Source: Chitinophaga filiformis
Lineage (GTDB): Bacteria; Bacteroidota; Bacteroidia; Chitinophagales; Chitinophagaceae
Reading direction: 5' to 3'
NCBI RefSeq assembly: GCF_023100805.1
Contig: NZ_CP095855.1
Span: 2,583,001-2,647,000, forward strand
DNA: 64,000 nucleotides
Shown: positions 34,052 through 43,604 of the stretch, piece after piece
How the letters are laid out: the number at the start of each line of letters is the position of its first letter
Position numbering within the stretch: the stretch's first letter is position 1
Made by a program: the position numbers and the translations under genes
Notes under the pieces: model-generated
What the model saw: the letters and a program-made list of their open reading frames with translations, nothing else
Database searches by the model: none
Told to the model about the DNA's origin: nothing

Positions 34052-34816
34052 GAACATATTCAAGCGGACGGGCTTTGGGAATGCTATTAAACTCCTGGTA
34101 GTTCGTGTCAGCGCTGCTTCAAACAACTAAGGCCAGGGTCTCCACCTGAAGCCTTCCGCTGCCTATGGGGTTATGTGAGGGAATAGCGTTACGGCTTTAA
34201 TGAGGATACTTTTTACTTTTTTGTGTTTTATCAGTGTGAGGATCAAATGCTGATTTGTTGGATGATTCACATTTGAAGGAATGCATATTGATGCATATGT
34301 CAGACAGTGAGAATATCAAAACAGTCTTAACCGCTCAGAATTGTTGGTTATTGACATACTTACCTATGCTTTTACTTTAATCGCGTATAAATTGCTTGAC
34401 ATCTGGAAGTTACTTGCATGAATGTAAAAGTAGAAGGCTTTTCCCATAAGATGGGCAGCAGACGTATATATGTACGTTCGCTGTGCATATGTCTCTCTTT
34501 TGAGCAGAGAAGGCCTGTAATGGCTCCGGTGAACAGAGGAGGTTCGTAACGGCGCCGGTGGCAATACAATAATTTGAGTAAAACATATAGTATATGATAT
34601 ATCATTTCGGTCAATGCATACATCTCTCTATAAACTAATCGGACGCTTTTGAGCAGCGAGGACTTCAGGTGGAGACCCTGGCCTTAGTTGTTTGAAGCAC
34701 AGCTGATACGTCCTACCAGGGGTTAAATATATATTCTAAAGCTTATCCGCTTGAATCTGCCTGATAGCAAGGCAGCTTCAAAGAACTACAGCCAGCGGTC
34801 CCACCTGAAGCCGCAG
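33994..34816. repeat. Long inverted-repeat element (arms ~155 bp, core ~510 bp)
   Basis: Left arm 33994-34150 and right arm 34663-34816 are reverse complements over their whole length. The outer block (34023-34051 against about 34763-34791) is nearly identical, and so is the inner block (34113-34150 against 34663-34700). The middle 60 bp are about 70% similar by eye. The core 34151-34662 has no gene I can support. It could be a non-autonomous mobile element or the remains of one; no transposase or target duplication is seen. Confidence 0.7.
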
Positions 34817-35100
34817 CGTATCTCAACGCCTGTAAATGTGCGTATAATACCCCTCAAATGGGGATAACTTTTCTGTTTGAACCTTTTCAAGTCAGATGGG
34901 TAAAGCCACACCAAAGGGATGGCAAAGACATGAATAAAGTACGTCATCGCAGCCATACCAGCCAAGCCCTTCTGTCAATTCCCTGAAACCACAACGCCGT
35001 GGTAAAGAAAACCGGAAAATCCCCCTATGGAACAACAACGATAAAAATCGTAATTTCACAGATTGCCCAAGCCGCGAGGCGACAGGCAGCGAAACGAGAT

Positions 35101-36906
35101 ATGCATACAATCAACGACGTCCACCAGCAATTTGCAGAATACTTCCAGATACCGGCACTTAAGCCGTACGCCTACCTGCTTTCAAGAAAGCTGAGCGAAG
35201 GCCATATCTGCCTGCACCTGGATAAACGTATTGAAAATACCGGCGAGCTCCCCGCATTCTGTGATAACCTGCCGGTGGGCAGCAAGCAGTTACAACACAT
35301 ACCACTGGTGGCAAAGAACGGCAGTGATACACAGCCCTTCGTGTTGTACCAGGAACGGCTGTACCTGCAAAGGTATTTCAGGTATGAAAGTACATTCCTG
35401 CGCCGCATCCACCAATTCCTCGCTACAGAAAAGACCGTACTGCAGGAACGCCTGGATATGCTGGAAACAAACCGCGCATTCCTCAGTAAGCTGTTTGAGA
35501 CTGGCCCCGCATTCAAAGGCGACGGTGGCGATCCGGCCGACTGGCAGCTCAGTGCGGCGGTGACGGGCGTGCTGAATAATTTTACGATCATTACCGGGGG
35601 TCCCGGTACCGGTAAGACCACTACGGTGGCTAAGATATTGGCAATACTGTACAACCTCGACCCATCCCTGAAAGTAGCGCTGGCAGCGCCGACAGGAAAA
35701 GCGGCCGCACGTATGGCCGAGAGCCTGCGGAATACACAACTGCCGGTTGACGAGACAATTACCGCACAGTTCCAGAGCCTGACACCGAGCACTATTCACC
35801 GGCTGCTGCGCTCAAAAAAAGATAGTCCTTACTTCGTATATAATGCGGATAATCCGCTGAACTTCGATGTCGTGATCGTAGATGAATGCTCGATGATCGA
35901 CGTAGCCCTGTTTGCCAAACTGCTGGACGCGATTGGCGCAGGAACAAGACTGATACTGCTGGGCGATAAAGACCAGCTGGCATCCGTAGAGGCAGGCAGC
36001 TTGTTTGGCGACCTTTGCCAGGCACAGGGCACGCTGAACCTCTTTACAGCCGACAGGCTGGCGCTGATCAATTCCTTTATTACGGACGAACGAAGGAAAT
36101 TGCCGTTGACACAGGTAAAAGAGCATGACCCGCATCCGCTGTTTCAGCACCTGGTAGAGTTGCGCCGTAGTCACAGGTTCAGCGGAGAGAAAGGGATCGG
36201 TAAATTCAGTAAGGCAATTATTGCGAACGACCAGGCTGCTATCCAGAGTTTCCTGGCGCCGGGAGCAGATGAACAGGTGCAGATCGATCAGGAATATTCG
36301 AAAGAACTGTTCAGGGATTTTGTATCAGGTTATAGCGCCTTTATTGTAGAGAATGATATCCGCACCGCGCTGCAACTCCTGAATGATCTGCGTGTATTAT
36401 GTGCGATCAGGGAAGGAGAGGAAGGGCTCTATGCCATTAACAAGGCTATTGAGAAGATCCTGCACGATAAAAGGCTGATCCGTGTGAATACCGACTTTTA
36501 TGAGAACAGACCGATCATCCTGACGCGTAACTATTACGAACATGGCCTTTTTAACGGCGATACAGGCATTATCCGCCCGGATGAACAGGGCGTGCTCATG
36601 GCATGGTTTGAAGACAGTACCGGGGAGCTGAAGGCGATCCTGCCAGGGTATCTTACGGAGGCAGAAACGGTATTTGCGATGACGATCCACAAAAGCCAGG
36701 GATCAGAGTTTAAAGAAGTGATGGTGATCCTGCCGAAAGCGAAGGAGGTGCCCATCCTTACACGGGAATTATTGTATACCGGCGTAACCAGGGCAAAACA
36801 GAAAGTGTATGTGCAGGCATCAGCGGAGGTGCTGATGCAGACGGCAGAACGTTTTGTGGAAAGAGCCTCGGGTATAGGTCAGCGCTTTATGGACGACCAC
36901 CCCTGA
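35101..36906 (+). CDS. recD: Exodeoxyribonuclease V alpha subunit RecD
   Basis: A 601-residue SF1 5'-3' helicase, the fast motor of RecBCD. The start at 35101 (MHTINDVHQQFAEYF) is chosen because the longer frame from 34999 adds 34 basic residues unlike RecD. The Walker A motif is FTIITGGPGTGKTTTVAKIL, motif II is VVIVDECSMID and motif VI region is LLYTGVTRAKQKVYV. It leads the recD-recC-recB operon with 16-nt and 14-nt gaps. The order D-C-B is the reverse of that in E. coli, where recC, ptrA, recB and recD are arranged. Confidence 0.95.
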   Translation: MHTINDVHQQFAEYFQIPALKPYAYLLSRKLSEGHICLHLDKRIENTGELPAFCDNLPVGSKQLQHIPLVAKNGSDTQPFVLYQERLYLQRYFRYESTFLRRIHQFLATEKTVLQERLDMLETNRAFLSKLFETGPAFKGDGGDPADWQLSAAVTGVLNNFTIITGGPGTGKTTTVAKILAILYNLDPSLKVALAAPTGKAAARMAESLRNTQLPVDETITAQFQSLTPSTIHRLLRSKKDSPYFVYNADNPLNFDVVIVDECSMIDVALFAKLLDAIGAGTRLILLGDKDQLASVEAGSLFGDLCQAQGTLNLFTADRLALINSFITDERRKLPLTQVKEHDPHPLFQHLVELRRSHRFSGEKGIGKFSKAIIANDQAAIQSFLAPGADEQVQIDQEYSKELFRDFVSGYSAFIVENDIRTALQLLNDLRVLCAIREGEEGLYAINKAIEKILHDKRLIRVNTDFYENRPIILTRNYYEHGLFNGDTGIIRPDEQGVLMAWFEDSTGELKAILPGYLTEAETVFAMTIHKSQGSEFKEVMVILPKAKEVPILTRELLYTGVTRAKQKVYVQASAEVLMQTAERFVERASGIGQRFMDDHP

Positions 36907-36922
36907 CAATTGAATAACACTT

Positions 36923-39900
36923 ATGGCACTATATCTCAAAGTGTCCAATTCCCTGGAGGTACTCTCCATGGGATTGGCACAGGAACTTAAAGCTTCACAC
37001 AGCCGGGTGTTTGAACAGCATCTCATCGTTACACAAACGGAAGGGATGAACAACTGGCTGAAACTGCAACTGGCAGAATACCTCGGTATAGCTGCCAATT
37101 GTCGTTTCCTTAAACCGAATGATCTCATCCATCAGATCTATTTCCTGATGGATGGCCAATATACTGAAATGCTTTCCGGCAGGAACCTGACCTGGCTGCT
37201 GTACAAGCTGCTGGGAGAAGACGCTTTCCGCGAAACCTATCCTGCCGTCGCTACCTATTACCACAATACAGAACCGGATAGTGACCTGAAGCGAATGGCA
37301 CTGGCTGAAAGAACGGCCGACCTTTTTGACCAGTACCAGATCTACCGCCCGGAGATGATCCGCGAGTGGAATGAACAGGCCGAAGATCCGCTGGCAAAGA
37401 TGGACTGGCAGCAATACCTCTGGGGTAAAGCCAAGAAAGTATCGGGTAATACGCTGCCCGACAAAACGATCGTTGGACAGCATATCCTGGATATGCTGAA
37501 GAATCCGGATCAGCAGGCCCTGCTGGCAGACCGTATGAATACCGTACATCTCTTCGGTCTCTCCATCATCACGGCATACCACGTGCAGATACTGCACGAA
37601 CTGTCGTCTTTCATCGACGTGTATTTTCATATCATTAACCCTTCGCCGGAACTTTACTGGTTCGAGGATAAAAGTGAGAAACAACAAGCCCGCTGGCGCC
37701 TGAAAGGCCGTCCGCTGCTGGAGTCGGACGTAGCCGGTAATCCGCTTCTGATGGGATGGGGGCGTGTTGTGCAGGATACTTTCGGACTATTCTTCCAGTA
37801 TGACGCCTTTATCAATGCCTACGACAGCGAAGGGATCGTGGTGCCGGAACCGGATACCTTGCTGAATAAGATCCAGCATGATATTTTCAACAATGCGAAC
37901 GAGCACAGGAACCGCATCTACCCGGAAGACATTGAAGACGGATCCATTACTATCAATAACTGTTATACCGTTGCCCGTGAGGTGGAGGTGTTGTACAATT
38001 ACCTGGTGCATCTCGTAGACAGAAAGAAAGAAACCCTGTCGCCGCGCGATATCGTAGTGATGGTGAGGGACATTGATGCATATGCCCCCTACATTAAAGC
38101 GATCTTCAACAACGCACCTTATAAGTTCCGCTATACAATAGCCGATGAAAGTTATGCAGACAGCGATAACCTCTTCAATGCACTGCATGCCATCCTACGG
38201 CTGAATGAAGAGAATTTTAAGGCGGAAGAGGTCTTGCAGCTGCTGGATTCATCCTATATCAGGAAACGCTTTGGTATCAACAATGTACCATTGGTGCGGT
38301 CTGTAGTAGATCAGGCCAATATCCGTTTCGGCATACACGGCGCCAGAGAAGATGAAACCTTCCTGGTGAGCTGGAAATACGGTATCAGGCGTATTATGTT
38401 CGGTATCTGTATGAGCGGTGGCGAGGAATATGGCAAAGGCGATGACAGCTTCTACCCGCTGGATATACTGGAAGGCAGCGACAGCCTGGAAGTAATACGC
38501 TTCTGCCATTTTGCAGAGGTACTGATCAACGCTGTGGAAGAACGTAAGAAGGAACGTAGTATCAGCGGATGGGTAGAGTATATAGAAAGCCTGCTGCACA
38601 ATATGGTGTACGAGCCGGATGAAGAAGTGGATGAAGATTACAATACGCTGATGCAACAGCTGGCAGACTATAACCTGCTGAATGATTATATGAGCGATAC
38701 GGTGACATTTGATGTATTCAGCCATAGCTTCCTGCAAACATTGACAGGTACCACCAGGACAGGCCTGTTCGTGAACGGGGGCATCACCTTCTGTTCACTG
38801 ATCCCTATGCGTAGTATCCCTTTCAGGGTGGTGGCCATGCTGGGGCTCGATTATGACAAGTTTCCCCGCCGGGAACAGCCCATTGGCTTTAACCTGATGG
38901 AGAAGAATAAACAGAGAGGCGACCGTAATGTAAAGGATAATGACAAACACCTTTTCCTGGAAACGGTATTGTCTGCCCGTCAGTATCTGTACATCAGCTA
39001 CGTCGGCCAGAGCGCCAAGGACAATAGTCGTATGCCGCCTTCCGCATTGGTGGATGAGCTGCTGGACTATATAGAATCCGGTACAGGCGAACCAGACAAG
39101 GTGAGAGAAAAACTGGTGACCAGGCAGCCTTTGCAGGGCTTTAGCAGAAAGTATCTGAGCGGAAATGAACGCCTGTACAGCTATCTGAATACTACTGTGC
39201 CCGAACGTCCTGTTACGAGGGCCGGTAAAGTGATGGAGCCCCTGGTGCTGGAAGAAGTGGACCTGGATGAACTGGTGCGTTTCTTCAAGAATCCTTTCAA
39301 AGCGTATTACAACAAAGTACTGGGCATCTACTACAACGATGAACAGGTATTGCTGAATGAAACCGAGATCTTTCAGCTGGACAGCCTGCAGAAGTGGAAT
39401 TTGAAGAATGAGCTGTTGCAGATGGACGCGACTGCTATCGCCAATATGAAGATCCGCCTGGTAAAAACGGGCCGCCTGCCTTTGAAAAATATGGCCTATG
39501 TAGCCCTGCAGCAGATAGAATCTGAAGTACGGCCCGTGCGCGATAAATACAGGACCTGTATCAATGGTGCAGAGGAAGAATCCGTACAGGTGAATCTCGA
39601 CATAGAAGGTACCTTGCTGAAAGGAACTATTCATAGTGTGTTTAACGGCAAACTGGTCCAGGTGTCCTGGTCTAAACGGGAAGATAAATACCTGATAGAG
39701 GCATACATCCGCTATCTGGCAGGCAGGGCTGCGGGTGTGCTGACCGGCATGTGTTTCATTTCCGGCGCCAGTAAACAGGAGGCTTTCGAGGCCATGCCAT
39801 TGGCGCAGGAAGAGGCATTAAGAAGACTTACCGCATTAATGGAGATATTCAGGGAAGGGTTTGAACGCATCACACCATTCTATCCCGACTTTGATATTAA

Positions 39901-40114
39901 ACCCGCTGATGTGGCAGAACTGGATTTCAGCAAATTTGTGAAGAAAGTGGATAAGGCCCTGGATAAGGGAGACGATAGCACGGTAGATCCTTACATTTCC
40001 CGTGAATATGAAAACGGCTTCTTCAATGATGAAGCCACACTGGACACTTATAAGACCATCTGCACGCATGTACTGCTGCCGTTGGCTGAAATGATACCGG
40101 GTTATTACAATTAA
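36923..40114 (+). CDS. recC: Exodeoxyribonuclease V gamma subunit RecC
   Basis: A 1063-residue RecC, which splits the duplex and in E. coli recognises Chi. It has the inactive helicase fold of the family: N-terminal HLIVTQTEGMNNWLKLQLAEYLGI, central FHIINPSPELYWFED and ITFCSLIPMRSIPFRVVAMLGLDYDKFPRR, and the C-terminal ..FFKNPFKAYYNKVLGI. No Walker A lysine is present, as expected. Coupled to its neighbours by 16- and 14-nt gaps. The Chi sequence used by this organism cannot be predicted from the protein alone. Confidence 0.93.
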   Translation: MALYLKVSNSLEVLSMGLAQELKASHSRVFEQHLIVTQTEGMNNWLKLQLAEYLGIAANCRFLKPNDLIHQIYFLMDGQYTEMLSGRNLTWLLYKLLGEDAFRETYPAVATYYHNTEPDSDLKRMALAERTADLFDQYQIYRPEMIREWNEQAEDPLAKMDWQQYLWGKAKKVSGNTLPDKTIVGQHILDMLKNPDQQALLADRMNTVHLFGLSIITAYHVQILHELSSFIDVYFHIINPSPELYWFEDKSEKQQARWRLKGRPLLESDVAGNPLLMGWGRVVQDTFGLFFQYDAFINAYDSEGIVVPEPDTLLNKIQHDIFNNANEHRNRIYPEDIEDGSITINNCYTVAREVEVLYNYLVHLVDRKKETLSPRDIVVMVRDIDAYAPYIKAIFNNAPYKFRYTIADESYADSDNLFNALHAILRLNEENFKAEEVLQLLDSSYIRKRFGINNVPLVRSVVDQANIRFGIHGAREDETFLVSWKYGIRRIMFGICMSGGEEYGKGDDSFYPLDILEGSDSLEVIRFCHFAEVLINAVEERKKERSISGWVEYIESLLHNMVYEPDEEVDEDYNTLMQQLADYNLLNDYMSDTVTFDVFSHSFLQTLTGTTRTGLFVNGGITFCSLIPMRSIPFRVVAMLGLDYDKFPRREQPIGFNLMEKNKQRGDRNVKDNDKHLFLETVLSARQYLYISYVGQSAKDNSRMPPSALVDELLDYIESGTGEPDKVREKLVTRQPLQGFSRKYLSGNERLYSYLNTTVPERPVTRAGKVMEPLVLEEVDLDELVRFFKNPFKAYYNKVLGIYYNDEQVLLNETEIFQLDSLQKWNLKNELLQMDATAIANMKIRLVKTGRLPLKNMAYVALQQIESEVRPVRDKYRTCINGAEEESVQVNLDIEGTLLKGTIHSVFNGKLVQVSWSKREDKYLIEAYIRYLAGRAAGVLTGMCFISGASKQEAFEAMPLAQEEALRRLTALMEIFREGFERITPFYPDFDIKPADVAELDFSKFVKKVDKALDKGDDSTVDPYISREYENGFFNDEATLDTYKTICTHVLLPLAEMIPGYYN

Positions 40115-40128
40115 CAGGCGAGAACACA

Positions 40129-43100
40129 ATGACGGAACATATCAACTACCAGGATTTTGACGCAGGCACCGTGCCCTTACAGGATAGCAACCTGATAGAG
40201 GCCAGCGCCGGTACAGGAAAAACATATTCCATCGCCATTCTCGTATTGAGACTGGTGCTTGAAAATGCATTGTCTGTAAAAGAGATCCTGATGGTGACCT
40301 TTACAAAAGCTGCCGTGGCAGAGCTGGAAGAACGTATCCGCCTGTTTGTGCGGCATGCCCACAAGGCAAGCCAGGGGCTGGAGATAAAGGATGATAACAT
40401 CCGGCGGCTGGTAGAAGAAGCGATGGAGCGTAATGGCCTGGAACAGGTACAGCAACAGCTGAAAGATGCAGTATTGTTCCTCGATGAAACAGCCGTGCTG
40501 ACCATACACAGCTTCTGTCAGAAAACATTGAATGAATTTGCCTTCGAAACCGATCAGCTGTTTGGGGCTGAAATGATACAGGATACCCGGACACTGATAG
40601 AGGAGGAAGTACAGAAATTCTGGCGTAAATATGTGACCACCCTGCATATCCGCCTGCTGGAAAAGATCTGGGAACCGGGTATGATGTCTGGCATTACCAC
40701 CGCTCTCAATGAGCATATGGGAGGTAAGCGTTACTTCGCTTACGAACCGGGTAAACGCTATGAAATTAAAGTAAAAGAGCAGGAAGCATGGCTGCAGCAA
40801 CTGGATGCTGCTGACGATAGGAAAGATGCCGCTGAGAAAGAACTGGAGAGCTTTGTGAAGGATAATATGGATAGGCTGAGAACATTGTGTGAAGGAAACC
40901 AGTATGCGAAGAAGGCATTGTTGCCCTGTATAGACGATCCTCTGCAGTTCATTGGGGTTATAAAAGAGAAACGCAGTTCCGCAGGTTACATTGCCAAATT
41001 ATTTCCGGATCTGCTGGAACGCCTCGATAAAGTGGCAGCCCTGGACGAAGAACGCAAAGGTATTGTGCAACAGGTGATCAGCCGTTTGTACTGCTTTGCT
41101 ATAGAAGAAATTGCAGCAGGGGTGAAGGGCTATAAGAAGCGCAATAACCTGCTGAGTTATGATGATATGATCACTAACCTGCACAGGTCACTGGTGGAAA
41201 AGAATAATCCCCGACTGGTAGAAGTGCTGCAGGAAAAATACAAAGCTGTATTTGTGGATGAGTTCCAGGATACTGACAGGATGCAGTACGAAATATTCGA
41301 GAAAGCATTCGGCAGCGGAACGATCCTGTTTTATATAGGCGATCCCAAGCAGAGTATCTATGCATGGCGTAAAGCAGACATCTTCACTTATTTCAAGGCC
41401 AGGGCCAGCGTACAGCATGTGTACGGTATGAACCATAACTTCCGTTCGTCTGAGCCTTTTATAGCGGCCATGAATACCTTCTTCCTGCCCTCGCCCGATT
41501 TCGATACCTTCTATTTCAGCGGAGAAGGAAATGCGATCAACTACATAGAGGTAGAAAGCCCCGAAAAGAATACAAAGGGGCTATTATTCAGAGGCGAAGC
41601 GGCAGATGTACCCATTACTGTTTTTAATGCATCCAATAGCAATGAGCTGACGGAGAGCGTAGCTGCGCAGGTGGCTTTGTTGTTGAGAAGCGGGGAATAT
41701 ACCATCGGGAATGAAGAAAGCAGGCGCCCTGTTAAACCATCCGATATTGGCATCCTGGTGCGTACCGGCCGGCAGGGAAGGGAAGTGAAAGCCCAGCTGG
41801 CAAAACTGGGAGTGCCGGCTGTAACTGTAGATGACGCCAGGGTGTTGCAATCAGAAGAGGCTACCTACCTCTTGTACCTGCTGGAGGCTATGCTGGAACC
41901 TAACAGGTCTTCCATTAACCGTGCATTATTGTCCCCTTTTACAAATCTGAAACTGGAAGATGTACTCCTGCTGGATGATGAAATCACGCTTGCCTATTTC
42001 GGCAACTATAAGAACCGCTGGCAACAGGATGGTATCTATACTGCCATGATGGATTTTATTACAGACTTCAATGTTCGGAATATATTACTGCATGCGCATA
42101 CGGAAAGTGGCGAACGCGTTATTTCCAACCTGTTTCAGCTAACGGAACTGGTACACCAGATCCAGAGCCGTAAGAATTTGTCCATGACTGAACTGGTATC
42201 GTGGTTGAAGCGCGGGATTGACGGTATGGCCACAGAAGGAGATGAATATGAGCAGCGGGTGGAAAGTGATGAGGAAGCGGTGAACATTGTGACCATCCAT
42301 AAGAGCAAGGGACTGGAATATAAGATCGTCATGGCGCCCTTCCTTGATTTTGTGGAGAACAAGCACGCGGAGTTCTTTAGCTTCCGCGATCCTGTTACGG
42401 GCGATTATGTGGGTGTGGAAAAGAAACGCATGACGGAAGAACAGCGCAGCTCGTATGCCCGCCAGGCAGAACAGGAGAACAGGCGTTTGTTATATGTTGC
42501 CATTACCCGAGGCGTATATAAATGTTTTGTTTTCCGTAACAACAGCAAGTATTACAGCAATTCCACCTTATTGACCTTCCTGCAGGCACTGATAGCAGCA
42601 GCGCCATCTCCGGACATTATTAAGTTTGAACAGGACCTCCCGCTGGCGCCGGAACAGGATGCCGGCAGGAATACGGGGAGCCTGGTGAATACCGGTACAG
42701 ATGCTCCTGTCAGGTTTGTGCTGAAAGAACAGAACTGGCGGAAGATGAGCTATACCATGCTGGCCGCAAAGGCCGATAAGAGCCTGAAAGTACGCGCCTC
42801 GCAACAGGAAGATCCTTACGAGACATTCATCTTTCACACACTGAAGAGAGGTGCAAAGACAGGTAACCTGCTGCACTTCCTGTTTGAGAACATCAACTTT
42901 TCAGAAGATAGCCGCTGGGAGAAATGGCTGACAGAAACCATCCGCCGTTTTGTACCGGGGCAACAGGAAGTATACATGCCGATGCTGCGCCAGCTATTGG
43001 AACATGTATTACATACTGACATTACAGTAGGGGGGCAGACCTTCCCTTTATCTGCCGTTGTATGGCATAAACGTATCCCGGAATTCGAATTTGACTTCCC

Positions 43101-43593
43101 CGTGTCTGCTTTCTTTCCTGATATGCTGAATGGCCTTTCTGACGACAGGACCAGCGTTGTGGTACGCCGCTTCCACGAGCATGGCAGTCATGAACTGGAA
43201 GGGATCATGAACGGCAAAATGGACCTCTTCTTTGAGCATGAAGGGAAATATTATATACTTGACTGGAAGTCCAACTACCTGGGCGATTCGCCGGAAGATT
43301 ACACACCGGCGGCATTGTCCATCGCCATGAACGAGAACAACTATCATCTGCAATACCTCATCTACACATTGGCTGCCAAGAAGTACCTGGAAAGCCGCCT
43401 GCATGCATTTAACTATGAAAAGCAGTTTGGTGGCGTGATCTATTGTTTCGTGAGAGGGATCAGGAAAGGGCAGTCTACCGGCATTTTTACCAGTAAACCG
43501 CCCCTGGCGAAAATATTACAGCTGGAAAACAGCCTGTCGCCCAATATCAACAAAAAACAGCCACCACAGCAAAAGCTGTTTGATATCTATTAA
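40129..43593 (+). CDS. recB: Exodeoxyribonuclease V beta subunit RecB
   Basis: A 1154-residue RecB with a 3'-5' SF1 helicase and a C-terminal nuclease. Helicase motif I is LIEASAGTGKTYSIAILVL, motif II AVFVDEFQDTDRMQYE, motif III YIGDPKQSIYAWRKAD and motif VI RLLYVAITRGVYKCFV. The nuclease domain has the His of GNLLHFLFEN and the metal site MNGKMDLFFEHEGKYYILDWKSN (Asp, then D-W-K). All parts expected for an active enzyme are present. It ends 11 nt before a convergent glycosyltransferase gene. Confidence 0.95.
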   Translation: MTEHINYQDFDAGTVPLQDSNLIEASAGTGKTYSIAILVLRLVLENALSVKEILMVTFTKAAVAELEERIRLFVRHAHKASQGLEIKDDNIRRLVEEAMERNGLEQVQQQLKDAVLFLDETAVLTIHSFCQKTLNEFAFETDQLFGAEMIQDTRTLIEEEVQKFWRKYVTTLHIRLLEKIWEPGMMSGITTALNEHMGGKRYFAYEPGKRYEIKVKEQEAWLQQLDAADDRKDAAEKELESFVKDNMDRLRTLCEGNQYAKKALLPCIDDPLQFIGVIKEKRSSAGYIAKLFPDLLERLDKVAALDEERKGIVQQVISRLYCFAIEEIAAGVKGYKKRNNLLSYDDMITNLHRSLVEKNNPRLVEVLQEKYKAVFVDEFQDTDRMQYEIFEKAFGSGTILFYIGDPKQSIYAWRKADIFTYFKARASVQHVYGMNHNFRSSEPFIAAMNTFFLPSPDFDTFYFSGEGNAINYIEVESPEKNTKGLLFRGEAADVPITVFNASNSNELTESVAAQVALLLRSGEYTIGNEESRRPVKPSDIGILVRTGRQGREVKAQLAKLGVPAVTVDDARVLQSEEATYLLYLLEAMLEPNRSSINRALLSPFTNLKLEDVLLLDDEITLAYFGNYKNRWQQDGIYTAMMDFITDFNVRNILLHAHTESGERVISNLFQLTELVHQIQSRKNLSMTELVSWLKRGIDGMATEGDEYEQRVESDEEAVNIVTIHKSKGLEYKIVMAPFLDFVENKHAEFFSFRDPVTGDYVGVEKKRMTEEQRSSYARQAEQENRRLLYVAITRGVYKCFVFRNNSKYYSNSTLLTFLQALIAAAPSPDIIKFEQDLPLAPEQDAGRNTGSLVNTGTDAPVRFVLKEQNWRKMSYTMLAAKADKSLKVRASQQEDPYETFIFHTLKRGAKTGNLLHFLFENINFSEDSRWEKWLTETIRRFVPGQQEVYMPMLRQLLEHVLHTDITVGGQTFPLSAVVWHKRIPEFEFDFPVSAFFPDMLNGLSDDRTSVVVRRFHEHGSHELEGIMNGKMDLFFEHEGKYYILDWKSNYLGDSPEDYTPAALSIAMNENNYHLQYLIYTLAAKKYLESRLHAFNYEKQFGGVIYCFVRGIRKGQSTGIFTSKPPLAKILQLENSLSPNINKKQPPQQKLFDIY

Positions 43594-43604
43594 ACCATCT
43601 GCGC

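Larger units (their letters stand above)
33781..35100. other. 1.3-kb gene-free region with long repeats
   Basis: No credible gene; short open frames here lack protein-like composition. It contains a direct repeat, a long inverted repeat (listed separately) and an unassigned core at 34151-34662 that is A/T rich in part. The promoter of recD should be near its right end, but I could not single out a -7 element. Confidence 0.6.

Noticed and set aside
34364..34623. Open frames inside the core of the inverted-repeat element
   Set aside because: Short, with low-quality composition and no start context; nothing resembles a transposase.
34892..35110. Minus-strand open frame overlapping the recD start
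   Set aside because: It is opposite the recD leader with no supporting signal or family pattern.
35101..43593. recDCB next to the helicase and repeat element as a defence island
   Set aside because: RecBCD is core repair machinery and no restriction, abortive-infection or phage gene lies near it.
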